From assembly GCF_050038885.1 (NCBI RefSeq), contig NZ_CP143624.1:2666001-2730000 (forward strand): a stretch of DNA of 64,000 bases, given 5' to 3'. The translations under genes and the position numbers were made by a program. Below, piece by piece: positions 8,107 to 16,704 of this stretch. The notes below the pieces were generated by a model. The model had not been told where the DNA came from, did no database searches, and worked only from the letters and a program-made list of their open reading frames with translations. Within the stretch, counting starts at the first letter, position 1. Each line of letters starts with the position of its first letter. The stretch is from Myxococcus flavus. Lineage in GTDB: Bacteria; Myxococcota; Myxococcia; Myxococcales; Myxococcaceae.

Positions 8107-8120
8107 AGTGACTGGTCACT
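8107..8120. promoter_or_regulatory. Candidate TetR operator AGTGACTGGTCACT
   Basis: Perfect 6-2-6 inverted repeat (AGTGAC-TG-GTCACT) 31 bases upstream of the TetR-family gene, in the 340-base intergenic region between it and the divergent peptidase. TGAC/GTCA half-sites are common for TetR-family autoregulators. I see no other gene or clear element in 7811-8150. Confidence 0.55.
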
Positions 8121-8150
8121 CACTAAGTTCAGGATTATCCTCCGGGGTGA

Positions 8151-8816
8151 ATGGCCGCGAAGAACACCCCATCCGACGGGCCGGCCCGCCCTGCCCGCCG
8201 CACGCAGCAGGAGCGCCGGGAGACGACGCGCCGCAAGCTGCTGGACGCCACCATCGAAACGCTGGTGGAGCAGGGCTACGCCCGCCTGACGACGGTGGAG
8301 GTGTCGAAGCGGGCGGGCCTGTCACAGGGCGCGCTCTTCACGCACTTCGATACGAAGGAGGAGCTGCTCGCCGCGGCGGTGGAGCACCTCTTCCCGCGGC
8401 TCATCCAGGACTACCTGGCCGGCGTGGGCGCCCGGCCGTCGGGCAGGGACCGCATCGCGGCCGCCGTGGACATGTTGTGGGCCGTCTTCCAGCGTCCGGA
8501 GCTGCAGGCCGCCATCGAGCTCTACGTCGCGGCGCGCACGGACGCGGAGCTGCGCGTCGCCCTGGCAGCGGTGGACGGGCCGCACCGGGAGAACCTGCAC
8601 CGCGTGGCGCGTGAGCTGTTCCCCGAGGCCGCCGAGCACCCGGACTTCGACTCCGTCGTCGAGCTGGCGCTGGACGCGGTGCAGGGCGCCGCGGTGGGAG
8701 GCAGCGCCCGTCCGAACGACCCGGCGCACCGGCGCATGCTGGATGCGCTCACCCATTTCATGCGCAACGCCTTCCTTCCCTCGCTGGGGAGGCCTCGCCG
8801 CCGCACACGTGCATGA
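8151..8816 (+). CDS. TetR/AcrR-family transcriptional regulator
   Basis: A 221-aa regulator. The N-terminal helix-turn-helix is clear: RRKLLDATIETLVEQGYARL, TTVEVSKRAGLSQGALFTHF and then DTKEELLAAAVEHLF, the standard TetR_N signature at residues ~28-75. The rest is the variable helical ligand-binding domain. It precedes the fatty-acid-hydroxylase-family gene by 24 bases on the same strand, so the two probably form an operon under its own control; the palindrome upstream at 8107-8120 is a likely binding site. The ligand is unknown; a lipid or sterol-like effector is a guess from the neighbour. Confidence 0.85.
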   Translation: MAAKNTPSDGPARPARRTQQERRETTRRKLLDATIETLVEQGYARLTTVEVSKRAGLSQGALFTHFDTKEELLAAAVEHLFPRLIQDYLAGVGARPSGRDRIAAAVDMLWAVFQRPELQAAIELYVAARTDAELRVALAAVDGPHRENLHRVARELFPEAAEHPDFDSVVELALDAVQGAAVGGSARPNDPAHRRMLDALTHFMRNAFLPSLGRPRRRTRA

Positions 8817-8840
8817 GCCCCTAGCCACGGAGGTCCCACC

Positions 8841-9746
8841 ATGGACGCACCCCACATCCCCGACCTCATCACCCTCGCCATTCCCGTGTTCGTCATCACG
8901 GTGATTGCCGAGGCGCTCTGGGTGAAGAAGCTGCGGGACGAGGGCCGTCCCCTGGTGGGCCACACCTGGAAGGACACGGCGGCCAGCCTCTCCATGGGGC
9001 TGGGCAACGTGGCCATCAACGTCGTGTGGAAGGGCGTGGCCTTCGCCGGCTACCTGGCGCTCTACCACCTCACGCCGCTGCGCATGGGCACCGGCGTGCT
9101 GGCCTGGGTGCTGCTCTTCTTCGCCGAGGACCTCTGCTACTACGCCTTCCACCGCGTCCACCACGAGAGCCGCTTCTTCTGGGCGTCCCACGTGGTGCAC
9201 CACTCCAGCCAGCACTACAACCTCTCCACGGCGCTTCGGCAGACGTGGACGCCGCCCACCAGCTTCCTCTTCTGGGCACCGCTGGCGCTGCTCGGCTTCC
9301 ACCCGGTGATGATTGTCGCGCAGCAGTCCATCAGCCTGCTCTACCAGTACTGGATTCACACCGAGACCATCGGTCGGCTGCCGCGCCCGCTGGAGTGGGT
9401 GCTGAACACGCCGTCACACCACCGGGTGCACCATGCATCCAACCCGCGCTACCTCGACAAGAACTACGCGGGCATCCTCATCATCTGGGACCGGCTCTTC
9501 GGCACCTTCGAGCCGGAGGGCGAGCGCCCCGTGTACGGGCTGACGAAGAACCTGGACACGTTCAATCCCGTGCGCATCGCCTTCCACGAGTTCGCGGCCA
9601 TCGCGCGCGACGCCGCCAGGCCCGGACCGCTGAAGCAGCGCCTGAGCTACATCTTCCGCAACCCGGCCTGGAAGCCCGCGCCTCCGGCGGAACCCCGGCC
9701 CTCGGGGGCGCAGCCGCCTGCCGAAGCGGCCCGTCCTTCCGTGTGA
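8841..9746 (+). CDS. Sterol desaturase / fatty acid hydroxylase-family membrane di-iron enzyme
   Basis: A 301-aa integral membrane protein with the three histidine clusters that bind the di-iron centre: HRVHH (104-108), HVVHHSSQHYN (from 117) and HHRVHH (193-198). Four or more hydrophobic segments surround them. Members hydroxylate or desaturate fatty acids, sterols or carotenoids using O2. The C-terminal ~40 residues are Pro/Ala-rich and probably disordered. It lies directly behind a TetR-family gene, suggesting inducible expression. The precise substrate cannot be read from sequence. Confidence 0.88.
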   Translation: MDAPHIPDLITLAIPVFVITVIAEALWVKKLRDEGRPLVGHTWKDTAASLSMGLGNVAINVVWKGVAFAGYLALYHLTPLRMGTGVLAWVLLFFAEDLCYYAFHRVHHESRFFWASHVVHHSSQHYNLSTALRQTWTPPTSFLFWAPLALLGFHPVMIVAQQSISLLYQYWIHTETIGRLPRPLEWVLNTPSHHRVHHASNPRYLDKNYAGILIIWDRLFGTFEPEGERPVYGLTKNLDTFNPVRIAFHEFAAIARDAARPGPLKQRLSYIFRNPAWKPAPPAEPRPSGAQPPAEAARPSV

Positions 9747-9876
9747 GGTGTTGAGCACCCGGCGGCCCGCGGCGGCGTGGACGCGCATCGACACTCGCGT
9801 CCGGCTTCCCACCCGCGCACGGAGGCGCTAAGCCACCCGGCACTTCGTCCCCGAGAGACATCTGCCAGGAGGAGCC

Positions 9877-11466
9877 ATGACCGAGCGAGAACTGTGGGAG
9901 CGGTACCAGCGTTATCTGTGCGTCGTCCCGGGCCTGGACTTCACGCTCGACGTCTCGCGCATGCGATTCCCCGCGGACTACCTGGAGCGGATGCGCCCCC
10001 GGATGGAGGAGGCCTTCGACTCGATGGAGGCCCTGGAGAAGGGCGCCATCTCCAACCCGGACGAGAAGCGCAAGGTGGGCCACTACTGGCTGCGCGCGCC
10101 GGAGCTGGCGCCCGAGCCCGCGCTCCAGAAGGACATCACCGACACGGTGGCCGCCATCCACGCGTTCTCGAAGGACGTGCATGACGGCCGGGTGAAGCCG
10201 CAGAAGGCGCCGCGCTTCACGCACGTGCTGCTGGTGGGCATCGGCGGCTCGGCGCTGGGGCCGCAGCTGGTCGCGGACGCGCTGGGCACGGCGAAGGACC
10301 CGATGCAGGTGTCCTTCTTCGACAACACGGACCCGGACGGCTTCGACCGGGTGCTGGCGCAGCTCGGAGAGCGGCTGTCCGAGACGCTCACCGTGGTCAT
10401 CAGCAAGTCCGGCGGCACCAAGGAGACGCGCAACGGCATGCTGGAGGCCGAGCGCGGCTACACGGCGCGGGGCCTGGACTTCAGCAAGCACGCGGTGGCC
10501 GTCACCGGCGAGGGCAGCGAGCTCGACAACCACGCGAAGAAGCAGGGCTGGCTGCGCACCTTCCCCATGTGGGACTGGGTTGGCGGGCGCACGTCGGTGA
10601 CGTCGGCGGTGGGCCTGCTGCCCGCGCGGCTGCAGGGCCTGGACATCGACGCGCTGCTGCGCGGCGCGCGGGAGATGGACGCGGCGACGCGGCAGCGGGA
10701 CGCGCTGAAGAACCCGGCCGCGCTGCTGGCGCTGATGTGGCACTACGCCGGTGACGGCCGGGGCCACAAGGACATGGTCATCCTGCCGTACAAGGACCGG
10801 CTGCTGCTGATGTCGCGCTACCTCCAGCAGCTCGTCATGGAGTCGCTGGGCAAGGAGACGGACCTGGACGGCCAGGTGGTGAACCAGGGCATCGCCGTCT
10901 ATGGCAACAAGGGCTCCACGGACCAGCACGCCTACGTGCAGCAGCTGCGCGAGGGGGTGCTCAACTTCTTCGTCACCTTCATCGAGGTGCTGAAGGACCG
11001 GGACGGCGGCTCGCTGGAGGTCGAGCCCGGCGTCACCAGCGGGGACTACCTGCTGGGCTTCCTGCTGGGGACGCGGCGCGCGCTCTACGAGAAGGACCGC
11101 GAGTCGCTCACCCTCACCGTGCCGGACGTGAGCGCGCGCACGCTGGGCGCGCTGATTGCCCTGTACGAGCGGGCGGTGGGCTTCTACGCCACGCTGGTGC
11201 ACATCAACGCGTACCACCAGCCGGGCGTGGAGGCGGGCAAGAAGGCCGCGGGCGCGGTGCTGGAGCTCCAGCGCAAGCTGACCGCGCGCCTGCGAGAGGC
11301 CCGTGCGGAGGCACGCACCGCCGAGCAGCTCGCCGCGGACATCGGCCTGCCGGACGAGGTGGAGACGGTGTTCAAAGTGCTGCAGCATCTGGCCGCCAAT
11401 CCAGACCGTGGCGTGGAGCGCACCGAGGCGGCCAACCCGGCGCAGGCGCGCTTCCGGGCGAAGTAG
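9877..11466 (+). CDS. pgi: Glucose-6-phosphate isomerase
   Basis: A 529-aa enzyme interconverting glucose-6-phosphate and fructose-6-phosphate in glycolysis and gluconeogenesis. SIS-domain phosphate-binding motifs are present: LLVGIGGSALGPQLVADALG and VVISKSGGTKETRNGMLEAE, then GGRTSVTSAVGLLPA and the conserved DQHAYVQQLREG region. Length matches the bacterial family. An AGGAGG-type ribosome-binding sequence sits eight bases before the ATG. It is monocistronic by appearance, with hairpins after the stop. Confidence 0.95.
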   Translation: MTERELWERYQRYLCVVPGLDFTLDVSRMRFPADYLERMRPRMEEAFDSMEALEKGAISNPDEKRKVGHYWLRAPELAPEPALQKDITDTVAAIHAFSKDVHDGRVKPQKAPRFTHVLLVGIGGSALGPQLVADALGTAKDPMQVSFFDNTDPDGFDRVLAQLGERLSETLTVVISKSGGTKETRNGMLEAERGYTARGLDFSKHAVAVTGEGSELDNHAKKQGWLRTFPMWDWVGGRTSVTSAVGLLPARLQGLDIDALLRGAREMDAATRQRDALKNPAALLALMWHYAGDGRGHKDMVILPYKDRLLLMSRYLQQLVMESLGKETDLDGQVVNQGIAVYGNKGSTDQHAYVQQLREGVLNFFVTFIEVLKDRDGGSLEVEPGVTSGDYLLGFLLGTRRALYEKDRESLTLTVPDVSARTLGALIALYERAVGFYATLVHINAYHQPGVEAGKKAAGAVLELQRKLTARLREARAEARTAEQLAADIGLPDEVETVFKVLQHLAANPDRGVERTEAANPAQARFRAK

Positions 11467-11483
11467 GCGCCTGTCACCGGGGC

Positions 11484-11508
11484 CCGCGGCCACGACACCG
11501 GGCCGCGG
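11484..11508 (+). terminator. Stem-loop after pgi
   Basis: CCGCGGCC (11484-11491) pairs with GGCCGCGG (11501-11508) around a 9-base loop, 17 bases after the pgi stop. It is GC-only without a U-tract; together with the longer hairpin that follows it probably ends pgi transcription. Confidence 0.5.
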
Positions 11509-11542
11509 CGCCTCGGCTCCGTAAACACCGAGGCCAGGGGGA

Positions 11543-11590
11543 CCTGTGGAGAGCGGAGGGCCACGCCTCGTGGCCAGCCCTCCGCACAGG
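11543..11590 (+). terminator. Long interrupted hairpin between pgi and the SDR gene
   Basis: CCTGTG/CACAGG closes an outer stem and GCGGAGGGC/GCCCTCCGC an inner one, with a further CAC/GTG pair near the loop. Another short near-palindrome (CGCCCGGGC and GCCCGGGGCG) follows at about 11597-11625. These could be terminators or a structured leader for the SDR mRNA. Confidence 0.45.
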
Positions 11591-11652
11591 ACTCAACGCC
11601 CGGGCCTCATGAGATGCCCGGGGCGTGCGCGGACGCTGTAGAACGTCCACCC

Positions 11653-12423
11653 ATGGACCTGGAGCTCAAGGGAAAGGCGGCCCTCGTCACCGGCAGCAGC
11701 CAGGGCATTGGCCGGGCCATCGCGACGACGCTGGCCCGTGAGGGCGTGCGGGTGTGCCTCAGCGCGCGCGGCGAGGAGGCCCTGGAGGCCACCGCCGCGC
11801 AGCTTCGCGCCGAGGGCGCCCAGGTCGCCACCGTGGTGGCGGACGTGGCCACCCAGGCCGGCGCGGTGGCCGCGGTCGACGCCGCCGTGCGCGCCTTCGG
11901 CACGCTGGACATCCTGGTCAACAACGTGGGCGGCAGCGGCGGCGCGGGCGCCTTCCACTCGGCCACGGCCGAGCAGTGGACCCGCGTCCTGGACCGCAAC
12001 CTCCTGTCCGCGGTGTGGTGCAGCCAGCGCGCCGTGGAGGTCATGCGCGAGAGGGGCGGCGGCTGCATCGTCCACCTCAACTCCATCTACGGCCGCGAGT
12101 ACGCCACCAGCGCGCCCTACACCACCGCCAAGGCGGGCATCACCGCGCTCACCAAGGAGATGGCGGTGGACCTCGCGCAGTACCGCATCCGCGTCAACGG
12201 CGTGGCCCCCGGCTCCATCCTCTTTCCCGGCGGGAGCTGGGACAAACGCCAGAAGGCGGACCCGGAGAAGGTGGCGAAGCTGGTGCGTGACGAGCTGCCC
12301 TGGGGCCGCTTCGGCACCCCCGAGGAAGTGGCGGACGTGGTCGTCTTCCTCTGCTCCGAGCGCGCACGCTGGGTGACAGGCGCCACCCTGCCCGTGGACG
12401 GGGGCCAGGGCCGTGCCTTCTGA
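11653..12423 (+). CDS. Short-chain dehydrogenase/reductase (SDR)
   Basis: A 256-aa classical SDR. The NAD(P)-binding TGSSQGIG motif lies at residues 13-20, the structural NNVGGSGG (NNAG-type) motif in the middle, and the catalytic Ser...Tyr-x-x-x-Lys appears as NSIYGREY...YTTAK. The C-terminus VTGATLPVDGGQGRAF is typical of FabG-like enzymes. It catalyses reversible NAD(P)H-dependent ketone/alcohol conversion; substrate unknown. The ATG at 11653 fixes the Rossmann fold at the usual distance from the N-terminus. It is followed at 58 bases by a small hypothetical gene. Confidence 0.9.
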   Translation: MDLELKGKAALVTGSSQGIGRAIATTLAREGVRVCLSARGEEALEATAAQLRAEGAQVATVVADVATQAGAVAAVDAAVRAFGTLDILVNNVGGSGGAGAFHSATAEQWTRVLDRNLLSAVWCSQRAVEVMRERGGGCIVHLNSIYGREYATSAPYTTAKAGITALTKEMAVDLAQYRIRVNGVAPGSILFPGGSWDKRQKADPEKVAKLVRDELPWGRFGTPEEVADVVVFLCSERARWVTGATLPVDGGQGRAF

Positions 12424-12480
12424 GCCGAACGGCCTCCGCGCTCCGTGCTATGCAGGGGCCCTCCGCATGAGACTCGACGC

Positions 12481-12993
12481 GTGCTGAAGCTCTACAAGAA
12501 GGAAGGCGACCGGCTCCGCTACTGGGAGGCGTGGGTGCACGACGGCGCCGTCACCGTGCACCAGGGCCTCGTGGGCGAGACGGGCGAGGACCACCAGCTC
12601 CCCCTCCCCCCGGACGAAGACCCGGACATGGTCATCGCCGAGGCGGCCGGCCCGCTGGTGGAGCAGGGCTACGACGAGCCCGACCCCGCCGAGATGATGA
12701 CGCTCATCGTCCAGTACGCCATCGAGGGCAAGGGCTCCGGCCACGACGTGGAGAAGCGCGTCGCGGTGGAGGAGCTGCTCACGGACGCGCTCGGCTGGAC
12801 GGGCAACGGCGAGGTCGAAGGCGGCGAGCTCCAGGCGCCTTGGCTCCGCGTCTATTGCCGGGTGATGGACGCCCACGCGGGCGTGCGCACCGCCGTGGAG
12901 GCGCTGGACTCCGAGGACCTGCTCGAGGGCGCCACCCTCCTGCTCGCCAAGGACGACGAAGCGCCCCGCGCCGTCTGGCCCACCCCGAGCTGA
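12481..12993 (+). CDS. Hypothetical acidic protein with WGR-like N-terminus
   Basis: A 170-aa, strongly acidic protein starting at GTG 12481 (VLKLYKKEGDRLRYWEAWVHD). The first ~50 residues (YWEAWVHDGAVTVHQGLVGETG) look like a small beta domain of WGR type, which occurs in some DNA-repair-associated proteins, but the resemblance is weak. The rest, with repeated Glu/Asp and VEALDSEDLLEGATLLLAKDD at the end, has no recognised family. It lacks a signal peptide. The large hairpin at 13021-13060 just after the stop probably terminates it. Confidence 0.55.
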   Translation: MLKLYKKEGDRLRYWEAWVHDGAVTVHQGLVGETGEDHQLPLPPDEDPDMVIAEAAGPLVEQGYDEPDPAEMMTLIVQYAIEGKGSGHDVEKRVAVEELLTDALGWTGNGEVEGGELQAPWLRVYCRVMDAHAGVRTAVEALDSEDLLEGATLLLAKDDEAPRAVWPTPS

Positions 12994-13020
12994 TTCACCC
13001 GTTTCCGGCGCATCCGCCGT

Positions 13021-13060
13021 GAAGGCGACTTCTACGCCACGTGTAGAAGATTACGCCTTC
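13021..13060 (+). terminator. Two-tier stem-loop before the TonB receptor promoter
   Basis: GAAGGCG/CGCCTTC (13021-13027, 13054-13060) encloses CTTCTAC/GTAGAAG (13029-13035, 13043-13049) with loop GCCACGT. The arms are perfect, giving 14 bp interrupted by an asymmetric internal loop. It lies 27 bases after the stop at 12993, so a terminator for that gene is the simplest reading. Confidence 0.55.
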
Positions 13061-13066
13061 CGCGCG

Positions 13067-13125
13067 TTGACAGAGACACGGGCCACGACGAAAGTGCCGC
13101 GCCATTGAGACTGATTAGCAAAGTC
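13067..13125 (+). promoter_or_regulatory. Promoter with Fur-box-like operator upstream of TonB receptor
   Basis: A TTGACA -35-like hexamer (13067-13072) is followed at 13107-13125 by GAGACTGATTAGCAAAGTC, which matches the 19-bp Fur consensus GATAATGATAATCATTATC at 12 positions; the 15-bp 7-1-7 core at 13106-13120 matches 11 of its 14 defined positions. The leader from 13126 to the start at 13312 has no other clear element. Iron repression of the receptor is inferred. Confidence 0.5.
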
Positions 13126-13311
13126 ACAACTGACACCCAGTGAGTCCTCGAGCGTGCGGAGCGCTCAGGAGTCCCGGGAGCCAGACCTGCCTTGCTAGCG
13201 GATGTCCCCGCCGTCGCGCTTCGCGGCGATGGCGGAGCCTTGCTCGATTCACGACCCGCGGACGCCTCGAGCGGCAGCGGGAGGGGGGAGCTCCGAAGTT
13301 CAGACACGCAC

Positions 13312-15450
13312 ATGAGGAGAAGGACCTTGCGCGCCGTTCATCGTGATGACGTTTCCCCCTCGCCTTCCCGTGGCCCCCGGCTCTCCGTGAGCTGGAAGTG
13401 GATGGGCTCGGCCCTGCTGCTGACCATGACGCCCGCCTGGGCGCAGGACGCGGCCACGCCGCCGCCTCCACCGGGCTCGGAGGCCGCCGCTCAGCAGGGT
13501 GAGCAGGCCGAGGCGACGGCAGCGGAGGGGGAGGACACGACGCTCGGGGACGACGTCTTCCAGATGGCCCCCGTCGTGGTGACGGCGACCCGCACCGAGC
13601 AGGACGCGGCGTCCGCGCCCGCCTCCGTCACGGTGGTGACGCAGGAGGACCTGAAGCGGGCGCCCGTGGGTGACTTGACGGACGCCATCCGCCTGGCGCC
13701 CGGCATCAGCCTGACAGCCGGCAGCCAGGGCCGCCGCGGCATCAGCATCCGCGGCATGGATTCGAGCTACACGCTCATCCTGATCGACGGCAAGCGCGTG
13801 AACTCGATGGAGGCGGTCTTCCGCCACAACGACTTCGACATCGGCCTCATCCCCACCGAAGGCATCGAGCGCATCGAGGTGGTCCGCGGCGCCATGTCCT
13901 CGCTCTACGGCTCCGAGGCGCTGGGCGGCGTCATCAACATCATCACCAAGCCGATTGCCCCCAAGTGGACGGGCGGCATCGACCTGAAGGCGCAGACGCC
14001 CACCGTGGGCGCCAACGGCGAGGAGCTCCGCTCCAGCGTCTTCCTGAGCGGTCCGCTCATCAAGGACACGCTCTCCATGAAGATTACGGGCGGCTTCAAC
14101 CACCGCCAGGCGTGGAACGGCGCGACGAACCCGGGCTCGCCCGTGCTCAACGCGGACGGTGTGCCGCTCACGCGCGACGACGGCAGCGTCGTCAACTACG
14201 GCGACCTGGCCACCATCGAGGGCCGCAACGACCACAACGGCCGCCTGTCGCTGAACTGGACGCCCACCTCGCAGCAGACGATTACCGCCGAGTACGGCCG
14301 CGCGTACCAGAACCGCATCGGCGAGTACTACATCGGCGGCTCCTACGGCGACGCGGACGCGGTGGTCCACCGCAACGACGCGGTGCTCGGCCACAAGGGC
14401 AAGTGGGACTGGGGTAACTCCGAGGTCCGCGGCTACTGGGAAGGACTGGACACCGGCGTCGACGGCCTCACCCAGAACAACATCGTCGCGGAGGCCAACG
14501 CCACCGCGTACCTGGGCATCAACACGCTGACGGTGGGCGGCGAGGCGCGCTGGATTGACCTCGAGTCGGACGAGTTCACCAGCGGCGGCGCCAGCGTGCA
14601 CCAGCAGGCGGTCTACGCGCAGGACGAGCTGTCCCTCCTGGACAACCTCACCCTGCTGCTGGGCGCGCGCCTGGACAACCACGAGAACTTCGGGCTCAAC
14701 CTCACGCCGCGCGCCTACGCCGTCTACTCGCCGATTCAGCACCTGACGCTGAAGGCGGGTGTCGGCACGGGCTTCAAGGCGCCCACCCTGCGCCAGCTCA
14801 GCACGGAGTCCCTGGTGACGAGCTGCCGTGGTCGCTGCGGCATCATCGGCAACCCGGACCTGGACCCGGAGAAGAGCACCAACTTCGAGGTGTCCGCCAA
14901 CTGGACCATGTCCTCGTGGGGCCTGTCGGCGACCGTCTTCCAGAACAACATCCGCAACCTCATCGACACGCCGCGTGGCACGGGCGTGGAGCCGGTGGGC
15001 ACCGACCCGGAGACGGGCCTGCCCCTGTACGTGCCGCGCAACGTCAACCGCGCGCGCTTGCGGGGCGTCGAGGCGACGGCGAGCAAGTCCTTCAGCAACG
15101 TGGTGCGCCTCAGCGCGAACTACACCTTCCTGGAGAGCCGCGACCTGGACAACGACGTGCAGCTCCCCAACCGGCCCAAGCACACCCTCAACGGTCAGGT
15201 CGACGTGATGCCCCTCACCGGGCTCAAGGCCTTCGTGCGCGGCCAGTACGTCGGCACGCAGCTCGGCGGCACCGAAGAGGTGGAGGCCTACGCCCTCTTC
15301 GACGCGGGCGCCAGCTACGACATCAGCAAGAACTTCGGCGTCAACGCGGGCGTGCTCAACATCGCCAACACCCGCACCGAGGACGAGGAAGGCTACGTGT
15401 TCCAGGAGCGCGGCCGCACCCTCTACGCGGGCGTGAACGCGCGGTTCTAA
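13312..15450 (+). CDS. TonB-dependent outer-membrane receptor (FepA/BtuB-like)
   Basis: A 712-aa outer-membrane transporter. An extended signal peptide ends at PAWAQDA (~46), followed by a Pro/Glu-rich linker and the plug domain: VVVTATRTEQDAASAP (TonB-box-like region), DLTDAIRLAPGISLT, GRRGISIRGMDSSYTLILID, EVVRGAMSSLYGSEALGG, VINIITK. The remaining ~530 residues are beta-barrel strands, including the FKAPTLRQLS segment, and the protein ends in Phe (YAGVNARF), the standard BAM signal. It imports siderophores, cobalamin or similar ligands with TonB-ExbBD energy. A Cys pair (SCRGRCGIIGNPDLDPEKS) in the extracellular region is usual for this group. The Fur-box-like site upstream suggests iron regulation. 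Confidence 0.92.
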   Translation: MRRRTLRAVHRDDVSPSPSRGPRLSVSWKWMGSALLLTMTPAWAQDAATPPPPPGSEAAAQQGEQAEATAAEGEDTTLGDDVFQMAPVVVTATRTEQDAASAPASVTVVTQEDLKRAPVGDLTDAIRLAPGISLTAGSQGRRGISIRGMDSSYTLILIDGKRVNSMEAVFRHNDFDIGLIPTEGIERIEVVRGAMSSLYGSEALGGVINIITKPIAPKWTGGIDLKAQTPTVGANGEELRSSVFLSGPLIKDTLSMKITGGFNHRQAWNGATNPGSPVLNADGVPLTRDDGSVVNYGDLATIEGRNDHNGRLSLNWTPTSQQTITAEYGRAYQNRIGEYYIGGSYGDADAVVHRNDAVLGHKGKWDWGNSEVRGYWEGLDTGVDGLTQNNIVAEANATAYLGINTLTVGGEARWIDLESDEFTSGGASVHQQAVYAQDELSLLDNLTLLLGARLDNHENFGLNLTPRAYAVYSPIQHLTLKAGVGTGFKAPTLRQLSTESLVTSCRGRCGIIGNPDLDPEKSTNFEVSANWTMSSWGLSATVFQNNIRNLIDTPRGTGVEPVGTDPETGLPLYVPRNVNRARLRGVEATASKSFSNVVRLSANYTFLESRDLDNDVQLPNRPKHTLNGQVDVMPLTGLKAFVRGQYVGTQLGGTEEVEAYALFDAGASYDISKNFGVNAGVLNIANTRTEDEEGYVFQERGRTLYAGVNARF

Positions 15451-15779
15451 TCCTCTGACCGGGTGAATTCTGGCGGGTCGTAGCCGAACCTTGCCCGGGC
15501 CTTTGGGACAGTGAATCGCCAGCGGATTCGCAGCCGCTGGCGGTTGGCCCACCCCTCCCATGCGTCAGTTTCCCGGTCGAGCTTGTCGAGGGTGGGGATT
15601 CGACGCTTGCCCAGGCACTGACGAGAAAGTAGAGAAATCTCTACCTCTGCCTGATTGAGCCAACTGCCATGCACGGGCGTGAAATGCACCGTGAAGCGGC
15701 GCCAGAGTCGACGACCTGCTCGCCTCCCATATCGTACCTCCAGGGCGCGGCAGGAGTGGGTGCTGAGGTTGTCGATCAC
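15447..15779 (-). pseudogene. IS630-family transposase, 3' fragment
   Basis: Only the C-terminal ~110 residues of an IS630 DDE transposase remain: IDNLSTHSC (second Asp motif), FTPVHGSWLNQAEVEISLLS carrying the third acidic residue, and the WRFTVPKARARFGY tail. The N-terminal helix-turn-helix and first Asp are absent, and the upstream bases read into other mobile-element debris. Its stop overlaps the last codons of the TonB receptor from the opposite strand, so the element ends essentially at the receptor stop without damaging it. Confidence 0.75.
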
Positions 15780-15932
15780 CGGTGAGCGTCAAGGTAGTTG
15801 TCGCGTGAGAGAGTTCAACCGATGCGCTTCAACTCCTGCACGGCCGGGGTGGGGGTTCGGGGAGGGGTTGAGGCGCACAGGGCCTGCCGGTGTCCAGTCT
15901 CGCGTGTGGCGGCTCCATCGCTCAGGATGACG

Positions 15933-16055
15933 GTAAGCGTCCGGCCAACGCCGTGCTGAGAGGCGTTGAGTGAGGCGTCGACGCCGTGGACCCTGGCGAG
16001 CATGTCGAAGCCGGAATGGTTGCGGATGGCAGAAGCCTTCGAAGGTGTTGGTGGT
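15933..16055 (+). mobile_element. IS66-type element, tnpA-side end fragment
   Basis: Begins with terminal repeat GTAAGCGTCCGGCCAACG (15933-15950), identical over these bases to the tnpA-side end of the full IS66 copy (19024 reading leftwards). It then encodes PWTLASMSKP and EWLRMAEAFEG, matching the start of TnpA, before homology stops. It is oriented opposite to the complete copy and pairs logically with the tnpC-side fragment at 19733-19954. Confidence 0.7.
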
Positions 16056-16166
16056 CATCGCGGAGCGCGGAAATCTGGTCATCGGAAGCAGCGCGGCCCC
16101 GCCCCCGGACCGCCGGGAGGCGGAGCGGGAGAGCGGGGCCTGGTGGTCTGTGGGTAACTGAGGCGT

Positions 16167-16493
16167 TCAGCTCTTCTTGGCCTTACGCTCGGCGCGAGAC
16201 TCCTCGGCCACGCGTCGACGGTAGCTGTCACCCTCAATGCTAATGATGCTCGCGTGGTGGATGACGCGGTCAATGAGCGCGATGGCGCACGCGGCATTGG
16301 GGAAGATGGTGGTCCACTCCGAGAACGGGAGGTTCGTCGTCAGGACAATCGGCTTCTTCTCATACCTGCGTGACACCACCTGGAAGAGCAGGTCCGCGTT
16401 CCTGTGTGACGGGCCGGGGTAATGGATCGCGGTCGGGTCACCCAAGCTGTTCGTAGCAGGGGCGGCCAAGCGGATCTTCCCGGGGGCGGCCAA
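16167..16493 (-). pseudogene. istB: IS21-family istB (ATPase helper) 3' fragment
   Basis: The recognisable part is the C-terminal ~75 residues of IstB: DLLFQVVSRRYEKKPIVLTT, NLPFSEWTTIFPNAACAIAL and IDRVIHHASIISIEGDSYR. The Walker A and B region is missing and the N-terminal codons of the open frame (about 16405-16493) are unrelated sequence. It has the same strand as the istA fragment at 19070-19498, so the two are remnants of one IS21-type element split by the IS66 insertion, with loss of the istA 3' and istB 5' parts. Confidence 0.75.
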
Positions 16494-16500
16494 GCGGATC
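16459..16500. repeat. Two 18-bp direct repeats GGGGCGGCCAAGCGGATC
   Basis: Copies at 16459-16476 and 16483-16500, spaced 24 bases start to start, next to the istB remnant. Closely spaced repeats of about 20 bp near element ends are characteristic of IS21-family transposase-binding sites; this assignment is tentative. Confidence 0.45.
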
Positions 16501-16704
16501 GCGTACCGGGGAAGATGAGGCGGCGGTCAGTTCACCCAAGCAACGGTTGGAAGAAACTCGGTCAGTAGGTGAGTTGAGCACCTACCCGGCCAGTCATCCC
16601 GTGCATCCTCGCGTGTTCACGGTAACCGTCCGGCCAGTGACGTGGCGCGAGGGGTTGCGGGCGGACGCGGACCGTGTTCGGCGGCGCCGCGATGAGCGGG
16701 CTGT

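Noticed and set aside
13300..15561. 753-codon frame opposite the TonB receptor
   Set aside because: Exact antisense of a convincing receptor gene, with an Arg/Val/His-rich composition and no domains.
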